From the NCBI GenBank assembly GCA_004764695.1, contig SMSO01000034.1, positions 3,666,501 through 3,730,500 on the forward strand: DNA of 64,000 nucleotides, written 5' to 3'. Source of the stretch: Schizochytrium sp. TIO01 (lineage: Eukaryota > Sar > Bigyra > Thraustochytrida > Thraustochytriidae). Of the stretch, positions 12,220 through 22,800 are shown piece by piece. Within the stretch, counting starts at the first letter, position 1; each line of letters begins with the position of its first letter. The position numbers were made by a program, and so were the translations under genes. Below the pieces are notes generated by a model that worked only from the letters and a program-made list of their open reading frames with translations, searched no databases and was not told where the DNA came from.

Positions 12220-13200
12220 GCAAGGGGATTACTGGCCTGAAATGAAGGCCGTCTCCCTCTACGACGAGTTCAACTTGAATTGCTGGGGCGACAGTATTTA
12301 TTGATTTATTGATCTGAATGAATTTGTGGGACACCACAGTGCTGAGCTGAGCCTCGGAGAAGTTTTGCTTTTTTCTTGCTTTTTGTGTGTGTGAGGTTGT
12401 GAGGCACTAGGGTTAGACGCTTTCACGCATGACCTCAAAGAGAATGTTAACACGATGAACCAAAGTTATACCAAATCTAGAGCGAGCTGATAGTGTGGTA
12501 CAAATGTGGGCCTAACCTACTACTTGACTAGCTATAAAAAGAAAGTGGTAACGGGTAATGGAGGTGAATTGCGACTTTGTACAGAGAGATTCCTTCTCAT
12601 CAAGAAGACAGTCGTTCATATTCCCGATGTTTGCTTAGTGAAGTGAGGGGTCCCGCAAATGCTGATCGACACTAATACAGAAAAGACTGGTCCGGATCAG
12701 AACTCAAGAGAAAGGCTTCAGAAATGAAGCCTAGCTTTCATAACATACCATGCGCATGCATACTCTTTAAGGCTTTGTGTGGACAAAGTTGATCGCAACC
12801 ATGATCTTTTCTCTTTTCTTTTTTTTAATGAAGAAGCTGAAAAAAGCTTAACGCCGGGCAGGTAACGTGCAAGAGAACATACCTGTCCAAGCACATTTCA
12901 TAGAAAATACTAGATCGCTACGTCTTCTTTGTGCTGCCTTAGAAATGAGTAGATGCGCTGGTAGATATATATGAGTGAAGGACGTCAACGGGTCACTACA
13001 GGTTTACGACGAGAGCAATACTCTTTATAAAAGCCTGTTGTAGAATCGGAGAATACTAAATTAAATTTGCTCACTTATTTGTCTATTGGAGGAAACGACT
13101 ACATTACCACGGTGGCTCCATTCACTCACTACCATAATGCCATTCCGATTGTTTTTCTTACCAAGTTTGACACTTACACTGAGTTGTCTGATGGCGCATG
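12220..13200 (+). mobile_element. Decayed Ty1/copia-type retrotransposon fragment (gag to integrase order)
   Basis: Three patches on the plus strand resemble successive parts of a copia polyprotein, each broken by stops and shifts. A gag-like patch near 12224-12290 reads GDYWPEMKAVSLYDEFNLN, like the gag W...M...L...D pattern. A patch near 12530-12640 contains VVTGNGGELRL and KKTVVHIPDV, like the region between protease and integrase that ends in VLYVPDL. A patch near 13085-13195 contains GGNDYITTV and FLTKFDTYTEL, like the start of the copia integrase core (GG..Y..T..D..SRY...FL..K.); the catalytic Asp of that first block appears replaced. No LTRs or reverse transcriptase were found, so this is a dead internal fragment. 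The match is by eye, and each patch alone would be weak. Confidence 0.45.
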
Positions 13201-13910
13201 AGACTCTTGCCAGTCGAAATTAGAGGTGAAAGCACAGGGAGACAAAAGAAAAACAAGGGAATGTGACATTCAAAAAGGCACAAAGCTCGTGCAGACCTGA
13301 CTTTTGTACATGGAAATAACGTATTATGAATTTGTCTTGCAAAATGGCAGGCTAAAGAGAGTGAAACAGAAAAAAGAACGACCACAACGTGGGACTGAGA
13401 GAGCAGCCAGGCCACAGCGAGCCTGCGAAACCTCATCCAAGCCCACAGTAACTCATCCTTTAGCGTCACAGCATCGATAAGCCGGTTGTGAAAAAGTAAA
13501 AGGCAACGACCTTCAAAAATAAAGAAAGCAGAAGAGAATGTAGAATTGGCCTCCCCGTGTCCACGGCTGAGGACATAAGACGGAAGGCCACGAAAGTGGA
13601 TCGCCATGGGCCAAACATGAAGATCCACAGAAGTGATCAAAAAGGATGATTGAACAGAAGAGAAACATTGTGAGAAAACAGGAACGCACCAATTTAAAGA
13701 GGAAGATCCCCCTGAGGTGCCAACCGAGCAATACCTATCTCTGCACCCAAATAGTTGTCGCAGAAGGAAGTGCACAGCGCCACAGGGCTGGTAGCCAAAT
13801 CTCGCTTAACCAAGAAAGCAAACTCTTTTTTTGTTTTTGAAATTGAGCAACATGCGTGAACTTCTTCACAATAATGAACGATACCTGCCTCATTGTGGCT
13901 GCAGCTGTCC

Positions 13911-14372
13911 TTAAAAGTCCATTTTGGCCGCGAATGAAGAGCCACAGCCGCACCCTGACTCGGCATTGGGGTTGTCGACAACCTCAAAGGAACGGCGAAT
14001 GAGATCCTCCGTGAAGTCAATCTTGGATCCCCTCACAAGATCAAGCGAAACGTCGTCAACCACAACCTTCGTGCCGTGCTGCTCAAAGACAATGTCTTCA
14101 GCAGAAGGGGGCTTGTCTGTGACGTCAAAAACGTAGGAAAATCCGGAGCAGCCACCGCCCTCGACGGAGAGGCGGAGCATAAGCTCGGAGTTGCCCTTCT
14201 TCTCCTGAAGCTCCTTGATACGCTGAGCACCCTTCTCAGTAAGGGTGATTCCCTGCGCGGCGGCCTCCTCAGAGAAGGCACGAACAGCGCTGACGCCACT
14301 GGAACGTGCCATCACGAGGCCCATCATGCCAGGGCGAGCCCGGAGGCCACTACGAACAGCAGCTGCGAGCAT
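13911..14372 (-). CDS. ISCA2: Mitochondrial iron-sulfur cluster assembly protein, ISCA2/IscA type
   Basis: A 153-residue A-type Fe-S carrier. In mitochondria ISCA1/ISCA2 help build [4Fe-4S] clusters for enzymes such as aconitase and lipoate synthase. Seen: an Arg/Ala/Met-rich N-terminus without acidic residues (about 1-35), fitting a mitochondrial presequence; the core beginning ITLTEKGAQRIKEL; the first conserved Cys in GGGCSGF (about residue 75); and the C-terminal pair in SGCGCGSSF (about residue 140). All three ligand cysteines are present. Core wording such as LRLSVEGGGCSG and ..DFTEDLIRRSFEV.NP fits ISCA2 better than ISCA1, but I separate the two by recall only. The start is the ATG at 14370-14372; a longer frame would need a TTG start. 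No intron is needed. Confidence 0.93.
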   Translation of the reverse strand: MLAAAVRSGLRARPGMMGLVMARSSGVSAVRAFSEEAAAQGITLTEKGAQRIKELQEKKGNSELMLRLSVEGGGCSGFSYVFDVTDKPPSAEDIVFEQHGTKVVVDDVSLDLVRGSKIDFTEDLIRRSFEVVDNPNAESGCGCGSSFAAKMDF

Positions 14373-16032
14373 CCTCAAGTCTTGTCCAATAAACTAAAAC
14401 CTGTGCAACAAACAAAGATGCGCCAAACGCGACCTTTGCTCCTATCGCTCAAACTTTAAGTCCCTCAGAATGCGATTTACTTCGACTCCGCTTCTTCTCT
14501 TCTTCTCTTCTTCTCTGCTCGAAAAATGAAAAGTCAGCTTACGCCGTGTTTTTTTTGACTTATTTTATTTTTCAAGTTCTTCCTAGTACTACTATGTACT
14601 GCTACTTCAACTATAGGCCTGTTCTGATAGCTGTTCCATTAATAGAGCTATCTACTACTATTAAAGCCATGGCGTTCTTTTTCCCCGACGGGGTCCTACC
14701 CAAAGTGTTAGGCGGTACTACCGACGAGCACTGCCGATGCTAATCAGGCTAAATGTTCTTTTACAGGTCCTATGAGGTGTTCCGAACGTTCCGTTCTGAA
14801 TCTATAGTGTTCACTTCACTCTTTTGTTCTCCTACAGATCACGTTTCGGAGATGGATGATTTTAGTGACAGCTCAGATACAACATACAATTAAGTGTCTT
14901 CAAAGCGCAGATAAGTGCAATGGCATGGCGACAATGTGACAAAGTAATTCTGAGCTCAGACTACTATTCTGAGTCTCCTTCGAAGATAAATCCTGCATTG
15001 GGGATTGAGTTGGAGAACTTGTAGAGAGAGCTAGGTTCCTCTGTTCGTGCAATCTCAACTTTGCCGCGCCTTTCGGAAGAACCTCTCTATCAACTCTCCC
15101 ACCAAGCCCCCTTTCAAAGAAAGATAACAACGTACCATAGGGTTCCGAGAGGGGTACTCTGAAAGGTTTGTAAAGTTGGTTTCGCCGAGTTCATCAAATG
15201 TCCGCATTTGCCTCAATGTAAAATCAGAATTGCTGAGAGAGAAAAATATTGAGGCAACGCCACTCGCAACTACAGAACCTGAGCGGCCCTCTTGTATACA
15301 ATATGCGTTATTCCCTCCATGGTAGGCTCTTCTCTCGTGCCTCCCCGTCCTTCACGGACTTTCCAGCCTGGCTTGCGCAGGGTTCCAATGCAGGAATTTC
15401 CTCGTCGCCGTGCATTTACAAACGGGAAATATAGAGAGAGGTAGTCCTACTGATAAAACTAGCAGAGAGGGTAGCTACGGTCTATGTTTACCTAGTTTAA
15501 AAACGAAAGCTAAAAAGAAAAACAAATGATGGAAACCCATTCTTCAGATTGATAAAAAGCACACCAACTTGGAATAAACAGTGCTCTCTTGCGTCCTGAT
15601 TACTCGCCAGCTGTTCAGAGACACTCCAATCGTTCACCTGCAAGACTTATGGCAAATCAGTGAGAGGAAGAGGATGAGAGAGCATTTCGATTGGAACGAA
15701 TATGGTTAGTTTTGCGGAAAAACATTCTCGTCCTTCACTGAGCAGGTAGGTAGCGTAGCTATTGACTAGTGTCTATCTAAGCCTCTTTACGATTTGGAAT
15801 AGTATAATACGTTTGCGTGCCTAAGTCTGCTCCTCGAGTTGTTTGGTTTCATTCCTTGTAGTTTGTTTGCTTGTTTGATTGTTTGTTTGTCGGGTTATCA
15901 TTTCTTCTTGGGCGTCCGCAGGCGAGATCAGGAGGTCAAACTCGATCTAGCTGCGTGTTGCTGGTGTATTGCTGTCTGGATTGCCAGGTTATTTCGCTTT
16001 GAACTGCCTCCACAGCGAAGTTAGAAACAGCC
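14373..16032. other. Intergenic, divergent promoter region between ISCA2 and COX11
   Basis: About 1.66 kb between two divergently transcribed genes for mitochondrial proteins. A CTTCTT-rich stretch (about 14490-14515) lies upstream of ISCA2. Short ORFs here show no motif I recognise. I see no RNA gene. Confidence 0.5.
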
Positions 16033-16899
16033 ATGATGCAATCTGGCATGATGATGTCGTCCGTGCGAGCTGCACTCTCGCGCTCGGCTCGCCTTTCCAC
16101 GGTATCGCCGAGTGCCATATCTCATGCAAAGACATCATTGGCCCCAGCGCCCACCTCTTTGGCTCCTTGGTCATTCGCTCGCCTTGTACACGTCCATGCA
16201 AACGCTGGCAGTCCCGTGTGGCGTCCTCGTGCATCTCTGGCGACTACAGTGGCGTCCAAGAAGATGAACTTGGCTGGTACGAGTGCAGTTCGCTTTTTCT
16301 CGAGTTCTGCAAAGAACGGGAAGGCTGGCGCCTCTACCTCGAGCTCATACCAGGATGAAATTCGACGCAAGAACACGACCGGCCTAGTGTACATTTTGGC
16401 TATCGTAGTAGCAGCAATTGGTGTTTCATACTGCGCGGTGCCGCTCTACAAAGTTTTCTGCCAGGTGACAGGCTACGGAGGTACAACTCGCCAATCCACA
16501 TTAGATATCGCAAAGAAGATGCAACCTGTTCCCGGCGCTGCCCCTATCACTGTACGGTTCACGGCGCAGACTGCAGCCTCGCTCGACTGGAAATTTAAAC
16601 CGCAACAATCTGAGATCACTGTGGTGCCCGGCGAGACGGCTCTGGCATTCTACACAGCGACTAACAAAACTTCGGAGCCCATTACTGGTGTGGCCTCGTA
16701 CAACATCACACCTACTAAGGCAGGTATTTACTTTAACAAGATTCAGTGCTTTTGCTTCGACCAGCAGCGCTTGAAACCCAATGAGGAGGTAGATATGCCG
16801 GTCTTCTTTTACATTGACCCAACCTTCGCAGACGATCCGCAGATGGCTGGAGTAGATAACATTGTTCTCTCCTACACATTCTTCAAGGCAAAGAACTAG
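16033..16899 (+). CDS. COX11: Cytochrome c oxidase assembly protein COX11/CtaG
   Basis: COX11 delivers copper to the CuB site of cytochrome oxidase subunit 1 in the mitochondrial inner membrane. The 288-residue protein has a long Ser/Ala/Arg-rich presequence with little negative charge (about 1-95), a single membrane helix (VYILAIVVAAIGVSYCAVPLY, about 117-137) followed by the conserved KVFCQVTGYGGTT, then the intermembrane-space Ig-like domain. The copper-binding motif CFCF is intact in KIQCFCFDQQ (about residue 239), followed by the family signature MPVFFYIDP. The C-terminus YTFFKAKN is typical. The start is the ATG at 16033, with a second ATG directly after it. The protein is complete and intronless; confidence in the family is very high. 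Confidence 0.97.
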   Translation: MMQSGMMMSSVRAALSRSARLSTVSPSAISHAKTSLAPAPTSLAPWSFARLVHVHANAGSPVWRPRASLATTVASKKMNLAGTSAVRFFSSSAKNGKAGASTSSSYQDEIRRKNTTGLVYILAIVVAAIGVSYCAVPLYKVFCQVTGYGGTTRQSTLDIAKKMQPVPGAAPITVRFTAQTAASLDWKFKPQQSEITVVPGETALAFYTATNKTSEPITGVASYNITPTKAGIYFNKIQCFCFDQQRLKPNEEVDMPVFFYIDPTFADDPQMAGVDNIVLSYTFFKAKN

Positions 16900-18193
16900 G
16901 CGCGCTACTTCCCCCCAGACTTCGTCTGCACAGGATAGATGTGTTCATCCACAAAGTGTGCAGCAGCTCTATTACCTCAAACGGCATGGAGCATGACTAT
17001 CCTTTCGCTCGTGCAAACGCAGAACATGTATGCATCGACTTGCGCGTGGACATGCGTGCAGCAATGTGCTCGCCAGCGCTGGTTGAATTTGGCCAGTTTA
17101 AAGATACTCTCCGCGGTAGACGAGCGATCGAGAAGCTCGTGCTTTGCACAAATCCCGTACAGAGGCAGGCAGATACGGGAATCTAGCTTTTTAGCCGGCT
17201 AGAAGACCATCCGTTCTGTAGTGATTTTCTTCTCTTGTCAAATTCCAATCTACTTTTACAAAATAGACCATCGTATAACCAACTTAATCTCAATCGTGTT
17301 GAACGCTCTTTCCTTGGTATTCCTCGATTAGGGATTATTTTCAATTCAAGGCTTGCAACCTGCCGAATAACACTCTGTATTGATCTCTTGCAAAGAATCC
17401 ACTTCTTATATAAATCGATCTGACGCTTTGCTATTCGGGATTCTTCTCTTATGCTGATTTGGCCTTTCTGCTCAGAAACTCAAGAAACGCCGTCAAATCC
17501 AACAGGCAATTTCCCTTCGTTTACCCTGAATTCTCGCTCCCTATCCTCATCAACCATCATCCAAACAAGTGCTACAGCCTTCAGTAATTCCGCATCGCAA
17601 GACTCGCAAGCCCACCACCGAGCTTGTTTTTGGCCCATCCAAACTCCTTGCTATTGAATACTTTGTCGCCGCCCAGGTCGTTCATTCTCCGTTCTGTCAC
17701 ATGCCACAAGCTCCCAAACTAAATGAACAAATGATTTTTCTTCCAAAGAGTGATATCACGGCTTTCATCAATGAGAACGCCTTGGAGTCTTTCTTTAGAT
17801 GAATATGCGCTTCGAGGATTCGCTGCATGGACAGCTAGGTGCTATATCCTGTAGCAGTCCTGCTACATCTCACCCACTCCCACTAATTAGAGCTATTTTC
17901 CAACTATTTTGTTTTTAGGGTGCCTCGCTCTGGAGCTAGTACATAGCTAGTGATTAGTACCACCATTTAGTTCGGCTAGCTAATAAAGAAGCAGCTGTTA
18001 GCACAGCGAGGAAGCGCTGCTGCTGCATGGCGGCGATCAAACTGCGAACGACTGGTTCAACACAAGAAAGGGGTCTGGTGTGGCCTCGGCTACTGAGCTG
18101 AGAAGGCTTAAGAGAGACCTTCTTGTGCAATTGGTAGTGTCACGTCGAAAAAAGTTCACGACGACAGCGGTAGTGGTTGTCGCAGCTGCAGCG
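16900..18193. other. Intergenic between COX11 and METTL9-like gene; one unassigned open frame
   Basis: Mostly AT-rich spacer. An open frame on the plus strand from 17530 to 17802 (first internal ATG 17701) reads in part PTTELVFGPSKLLAIEYF and ends ALESFFR; its composition looks coding but I recognise no family. It could be a last exon of an unplaced gene. In the METTL9-like frame, codons stay open upstream of the chosen ATG (18194) back to at least 18080 without another ATG. Confidence 0.4.
17530..17802 (+). CDS. Unassigned open frame, possibly a terminal exon
   Basis: A 90-codon open frame follows a stop at 17527-17529 and ends at TGA 17800-17802. The codons look protein-like (few rare residues, alternating hydrophobics), with a segment LLAIEYFVAAQVVHS and a C-terminal ITAFINENALESFFR. 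The only internal ATG is at 17701, so a full protein would need an upstream exon. I cannot name a family, and a chance open frame remains possible. Confidence 0.18.
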   Translation: MLAPYPHQPSSKQVLQPSVIPHRKTRKPTTELVFGPSKLLAIEYFVAAQVVHSPFCHMPQAPKLNEQMIFLPKSDITAFINENALESFFR

Positions 18194-19205
18194 ATGGCTG
18201 CACTCCAAACAACGCATCGCGCAGCAGTGGCTGTGGGTGGGTACGAAAGACCAGACCCGCCTTTGATTTATACGCTAGACCTTGGAGGACTGGAGGACAG
18301 TGTGCGGGCGCTGTGGAGGGGCCTTGAGAAGGACACAGAAACAGATGAATTTCTCGAGACATGCCAGGCCAACACGATCAAGGACTCCTTCGCCAGCCTA
18401 CTCCGGAATTTCATGTCAAGAACCGATGCAAACGGTCTCGCGGGAAGAGGCAAAATGTTCGTAATCTCTAAAGCACAGCTTGCATTCTTGTGCCCGCAGG
18501 TCTTTGCTGCAGACAGAAATGGGCCACGTAGGTTGCTTGATATTGGCTCTGGAGATGGCTCTATCACAGAGCGTTACGCTGGTGATTTTGACGAGGTCGT
18601 TACTACTGAGACATCCTCGGTAATGGCTGGTAAACTTCGTAGCCGTGGGTGGGCGTGCTATGAACCAGGCAAGCAGGATTTGCCACTGCCTGCCAGTGAT
18701 GCTGAAAAGTTTGACTTTATCACATGCCTTAACGTTCTCGACCGGGCAGATAAGCCACTCACACTCCTGCGCGAGCTCAAAGCTCAGCTTAAGCCTGGAA
18801 CAGGTAGACTCTTGCTCGCTGTTGTCTTGGTAAGTTTTCAGTTCTTTGTACGATCTGTGCAAAGTCCGAGGGTAGATAAAATTAAAAGGAGAACGATTAC
18901 TAACCCCAATTGTCAACGTTCAAACATGATTAACTCAGCCTTGGTGTCCTTTTGTAGAATCCGGAACCAAGCAACTCCCCCCCTCAGAGCAGCTTCCCAT
19001 GGAAGGAGCTCGCTGTCGTGACAAAGCAACCTTTGAAAAGTCACTCGATGCTCTTGTACAGCGGGTGCTCATTCCTGAAGGATTTAACATTCTTTCTATT
19101 TCCCGCGTGCCATACATTTCGCAGGGAGATAGCTACCAGCGCTATTACACACTTTCAGATGCCATCATTGTCTGCGAAGTCCCACTTCAGCAACCCCAGC
19201 TTTAG
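18194..19205 (+). CDS. METTL9: METTL9/DREV-type protein-histidine methyltransferase, two exons, one frame break
   Basis: METTL9 methylates histidines in alternating-His (HxH) motifs of target proteins using S-adenosylmethionine. Exon 1 (18194-18829) shows the family hallmarks FMSRTDANGLAGRGKMFV, the SAM-binding LLDIGSGDG (about residue 114) and FDFITCLNVLDRADKPLTLLREL. A canonical donor (TTG then GTAAGT, GT at 18830) is followed by a TACTAAC branch site (18898-18904) and a TTTTGTAG acceptor ending at 18957. Exon 2 ends in SISRVPYISQGDSYQRYYTLSDAIIV, which matches the C-terminus of METTL9. That C-terminus is one frame off from the spliced exon 1. A run of seven C (18977-18983) lies between them, and an eighth C would restore frame and give PPSEQLPMEG, where human METTL9 has PSEILEIKG. 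An alternative acceptor at 18971 also gives frame. The start is the first ATG; earlier in-frame codons exist. Confidence 0.85.
18830..18957 (+). other. Intron in METTL9-like gene
   Basis: This 128-nt segment has a GTAAGT donor, a TACTAAC branch-point match at 18898-18904 (53 nt before the acceptor AG), a pyrimidine-rich end and a TTTTGTAG acceptor. All three signals match the spliceosomal consensus. Exon 1 ends on a complete codon (phase 0). Confidence 0.85.
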
Positions 19206-19875
19206 AATTCGTCATCACTAAGAACGATTCATGTGAAGTTGGATGAATTGAGGAAACTGCTGTTTTTCGCAGCATAACAGAGATTCCATTTCCTATTTGC
19301 TTTCACAAACTTCTCTCAATACTATGTTCTCTAAAATATCAAAATGCTTCGCATTAGCTTTTGTAAATGTTTCAGACCAATAACTTACCCCTGCTGATGA
19401 TTTCGTTCCTTGCGTCTTAAAGAGAGTTACTTCAATTTAACTGATCATTTTTCAAGCTTGCAACCCCCAGATGCTGTGTGCATCTATTTTAACTTTCTCT
19501 GTTGAGCTGCTAGCGATGTTAGCAGCCAAGTTATTATCCATGACCCATGATTCCTTTTCGCCTATTTTTTGTCACCATTTTTTGTCTTTTCTTTCTTTCT
19601 TTCTTTTTACTCATTTGTCAAGACCGCACATTCACGCTCCAACAAACTAATGTCACGATATCTTTTGCAGGTCACAGACGGATTCCAATACTCCATGCAA
19701 AGCCAGAGAGATACTAAATAGGACTGACTTTGCCAATGCTTGGTGTTTGCTCGAAGGGTCATAGATCTAACGCTTAGAACAAGGTTTCAAATATGGGCAA
19801 GAGAACTAGACCTATCCATATCTGCCATCTCAAAACAGTGTACTACTAAAGCTTAAACTCTCGCGCAGTCTTGTT
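19206..19875. other. Intergenic: METTL9 3' end to ankyrin/BTB gene 5' end
   Basis: A 670-base AT-rich spacer. A CTTT-rich pyrimidine tract (about 19575-19610) is followed by TCTTTTGCAG at 19661-19670, which looks like a 3' splice site and could end an intron in the 5' UTR of the ankyrin/BTB gene. No coding sequence is seen. Confidence 0.4.
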
Positions 19876-22800
19876 ATGGAGAATAGCGGCGTTGAGCCCG
19901 GAGCAGAGCCACCATGTGGCAGCCAGACTCAGCGAAGAAGGCCGAGAGGGCGCCGAGGATCTCGAAAACCCCAAGACAGCAAAGCCCCTGGTGCCCCGAA
20001 GCACGGCAGTGATGTTTCGACCACTGCCTCCGATCGACACTCCAAAGAGCGAGGGGAAACTCGAAAACGCAACCAACAAAGAGGAGACGAGACCCAGAAA
20101 AGACCACAGAAACGTGATGCTAAAAATAGCGATCAAGAGCCTCCGCAACGGAGACCCAACAAACGAACAAATAATCGAAGGCGGAGACCCAATGGCAAAG
20201 GTGGGCAACATCCATCCCAGGCAGAGATGTCTAACAAGGTACAGTTACAAACTTTGAACGATGCTGCTTTACGAGCGAATGCCCCAGAATGGTGTCCGGG
20301 TTCTGGCCTCCAAACTTATGCACTGAAAGTTGGGATTCCTCAAACAGAAGAGGAGGATCGTTCATCTCAAAACAACCCGCCCCCGGTCGCTCCACAAGGG
20401 TTTTCGCGCCTCCAGTTAGGAAGTATCCAAACACGCGGTGCTGCCAATTCGTTCTTACGCAGAGCTCGTGCGAAGGAAGAAGCTGCGGCGTCCCTGCTCC
20501 AGTTAGACCGCATTCGTGCAGAGATTTCTCGTGAGGATGCAACCGCAATAGTAGACACCTTACTTCAAGATGCAATCGAAGAGCATGCACGAGATGTGGC
20601 AAGGCAATGGGCAGGCCGTCTTCGCGAAAGATGGCGCCAATATTTTGCCAAAGAGGGCTTCCAAGAATTAGAGCCAGCTGTCCCAGCTCCTCGAAAAAAG
20701 ACTCGTACTCTAGTTCAGGACGGTACCTCCACGCTTGCGCCTGAAGGCGTTGGATCAGTCGAAGGCAACTCTATGCACATAAACTCTGAGCCAAATATCC
20801 GAATCGAGAAAACTGCTAGGGGTAACAACGCAGACCTTGAAAAAACACAAGTCCGAGTAGATCAAGATGTCAAGCTCCTTGACGCTTGCGAAAGAGGAGA
20901 CCTAAACGAAGTATTGCAGTGGGCAAATAGTGTGCGACAAAATGGAGACCTTGTACCAACTCGTTTGCATGGAATTTGCAGAGAAGATGGGTGGGGCCCA
21001 TTGGCATTGGCTGTGGAGGCCCGTGCAGCAGGTGTTGTAGAAATGCTTGTCAGCTGGAATGCTGATTCCTCGGTCCGAGCATACGCTGCTGGCGTGGGCA
21101 AGGAAAGGGAAGATGAACGATGCTCATTACTGCACCACATCTGCCATGTAGGTGATGTCCTCGTACTCGAAGGGGCACTACGTGCTGGCGCTGGTGGAAG
21201 TCATGCTATTAGCTACGGGCTTAATCTTGAAGCCAAGGATAGTCGAGGCCGAACTCCACTACACATTTGTGCAGCAAGGGCTGACATGACAGCAACGAGG
21301 CTTCTTCTCGATTATGGTGCGTCTCTGGCAAGCAAAGATAAAAATGGAAACATACCACTTCATTTAGCGGTACGTGCAAACCCCTCGGCAGCTTATATGT
21401 CCATTCTAAGACCTCGCATTGATGCAAAGAACCGAGATGGGGAGACTCCGCTACACTTGGCAGCAGCTGCTGGAGCGAACTCAGCAGTTGCAGAGCTTAT
21501 TGTTCGTGGAGCAGATGCCCATGCAGTTGACAAGTCATACTGGACACCAATGTGCAAAGCTGCAGCAGGGAACCACGCGTCAACTGTTGGTCTTTTGCTC
21601 GATCGCGGCACACCGTGGCGTGGAGCAGGGCCTCAGTCCATTCAGCATACAACAGTGTCATGTACTCCTTGTCCACTTCACCTAGCAGCCCTCCACGGCG
21701 CCAGCGAGGTGGTGCGCGAATTTGTGACTAGAGAAGACACATCTTGTTTGGAGTGGGTTGACTGGTCTTGGCCTTGCGATACAGTACTCATCAGTGCTCT
21801 TCGTGGAGGTCATATGGAACTAGCAAACGAGATCTTGAACATGGGTGCCTCTCCTCAGCGTCTAAACGGGAAAGAGGAGTCTGCTTTGGTTGTGGCCCTC
21901 GAGCAGTCAAAAGGTCCCCCGAGTCTAGATCTTTTGAAGCGCCTTGTTTGCAAAACGAGCCTAACCCAAAATAGTCCGGCCGTTCTTGATGTTGCAATAT
22001 CGGCACTAAACCAGGCTATCCATATTAGCGCAGAAGGCGAAGTCAACCGTGTAAACAGGGCGTTTGAAGCGCTAGACTTCTTACTCAGCCTCGAGGAGCC
22101 TTTTGCACCAATTACAAGTAGATTTCGTGCCCGCGCATCGCAACTCATTCATTTTGTTTGTGAAAGCGCCTTTGAGCGTTCATCGACCAACACTGCTCCA
22201 GTTGAAGACATTACAAAGATTGCATGTGTACTAGAAAACCGGAGCGATCATTTGACCAATCGAATGCAAGAAGCATCGTTGTCGAAATCAAATCTCGATT
22301 ACTTTTTTCGATCCGACTTGCAGGATCTTTTTGAAAATCGTGATCTTATGGGAGCTGATGTCACATTTTTGCTTGAAAATGGAGAGCGTATGCATGCGCA
22401 TAAGGATATTCTCACGGCGCGTTGTCCTATGTTCGCTGGCATGTTTCGAGGTGGGATGCTGGAATCCCAGCTCCTTGAAGTGAACATGTTTTTGCATTCT
22501 AAGCGGGCTATTATAGATGCTCTCCGGTTCGTTTATTACGGTAGTTTAGACGGCTCTGATTTGATGGAGTTTGCGAGCCATCGTGATTTCGAGCACTTCG
22601 TGGATGGGCGAGTAGTACTTGATTATGTGGAGCATGCAGTGAATGTTCTGGTTTTAGCAAATGAATGGCTGTTGCATGGTCTAGAGAGCATTGCATGTGA
22701 CGTCATTCAGCTGTTGCTGGAGCGCCATGTCTTGACGTCTCGCGGAGCAGCGCGCCGCAAGGGAATTCCTCGGATCCGATCTGCCCACATTGAGGATTTG

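Noticed and set aside
13158-13775. 205-codon frame on the minus strand downstream of ISCA2
   Set aside because: It begins at GTG and not ATG, is rich in Cys/Phe/Ser without any family pattern, and overlaps the retroelement fragment on the other strand.
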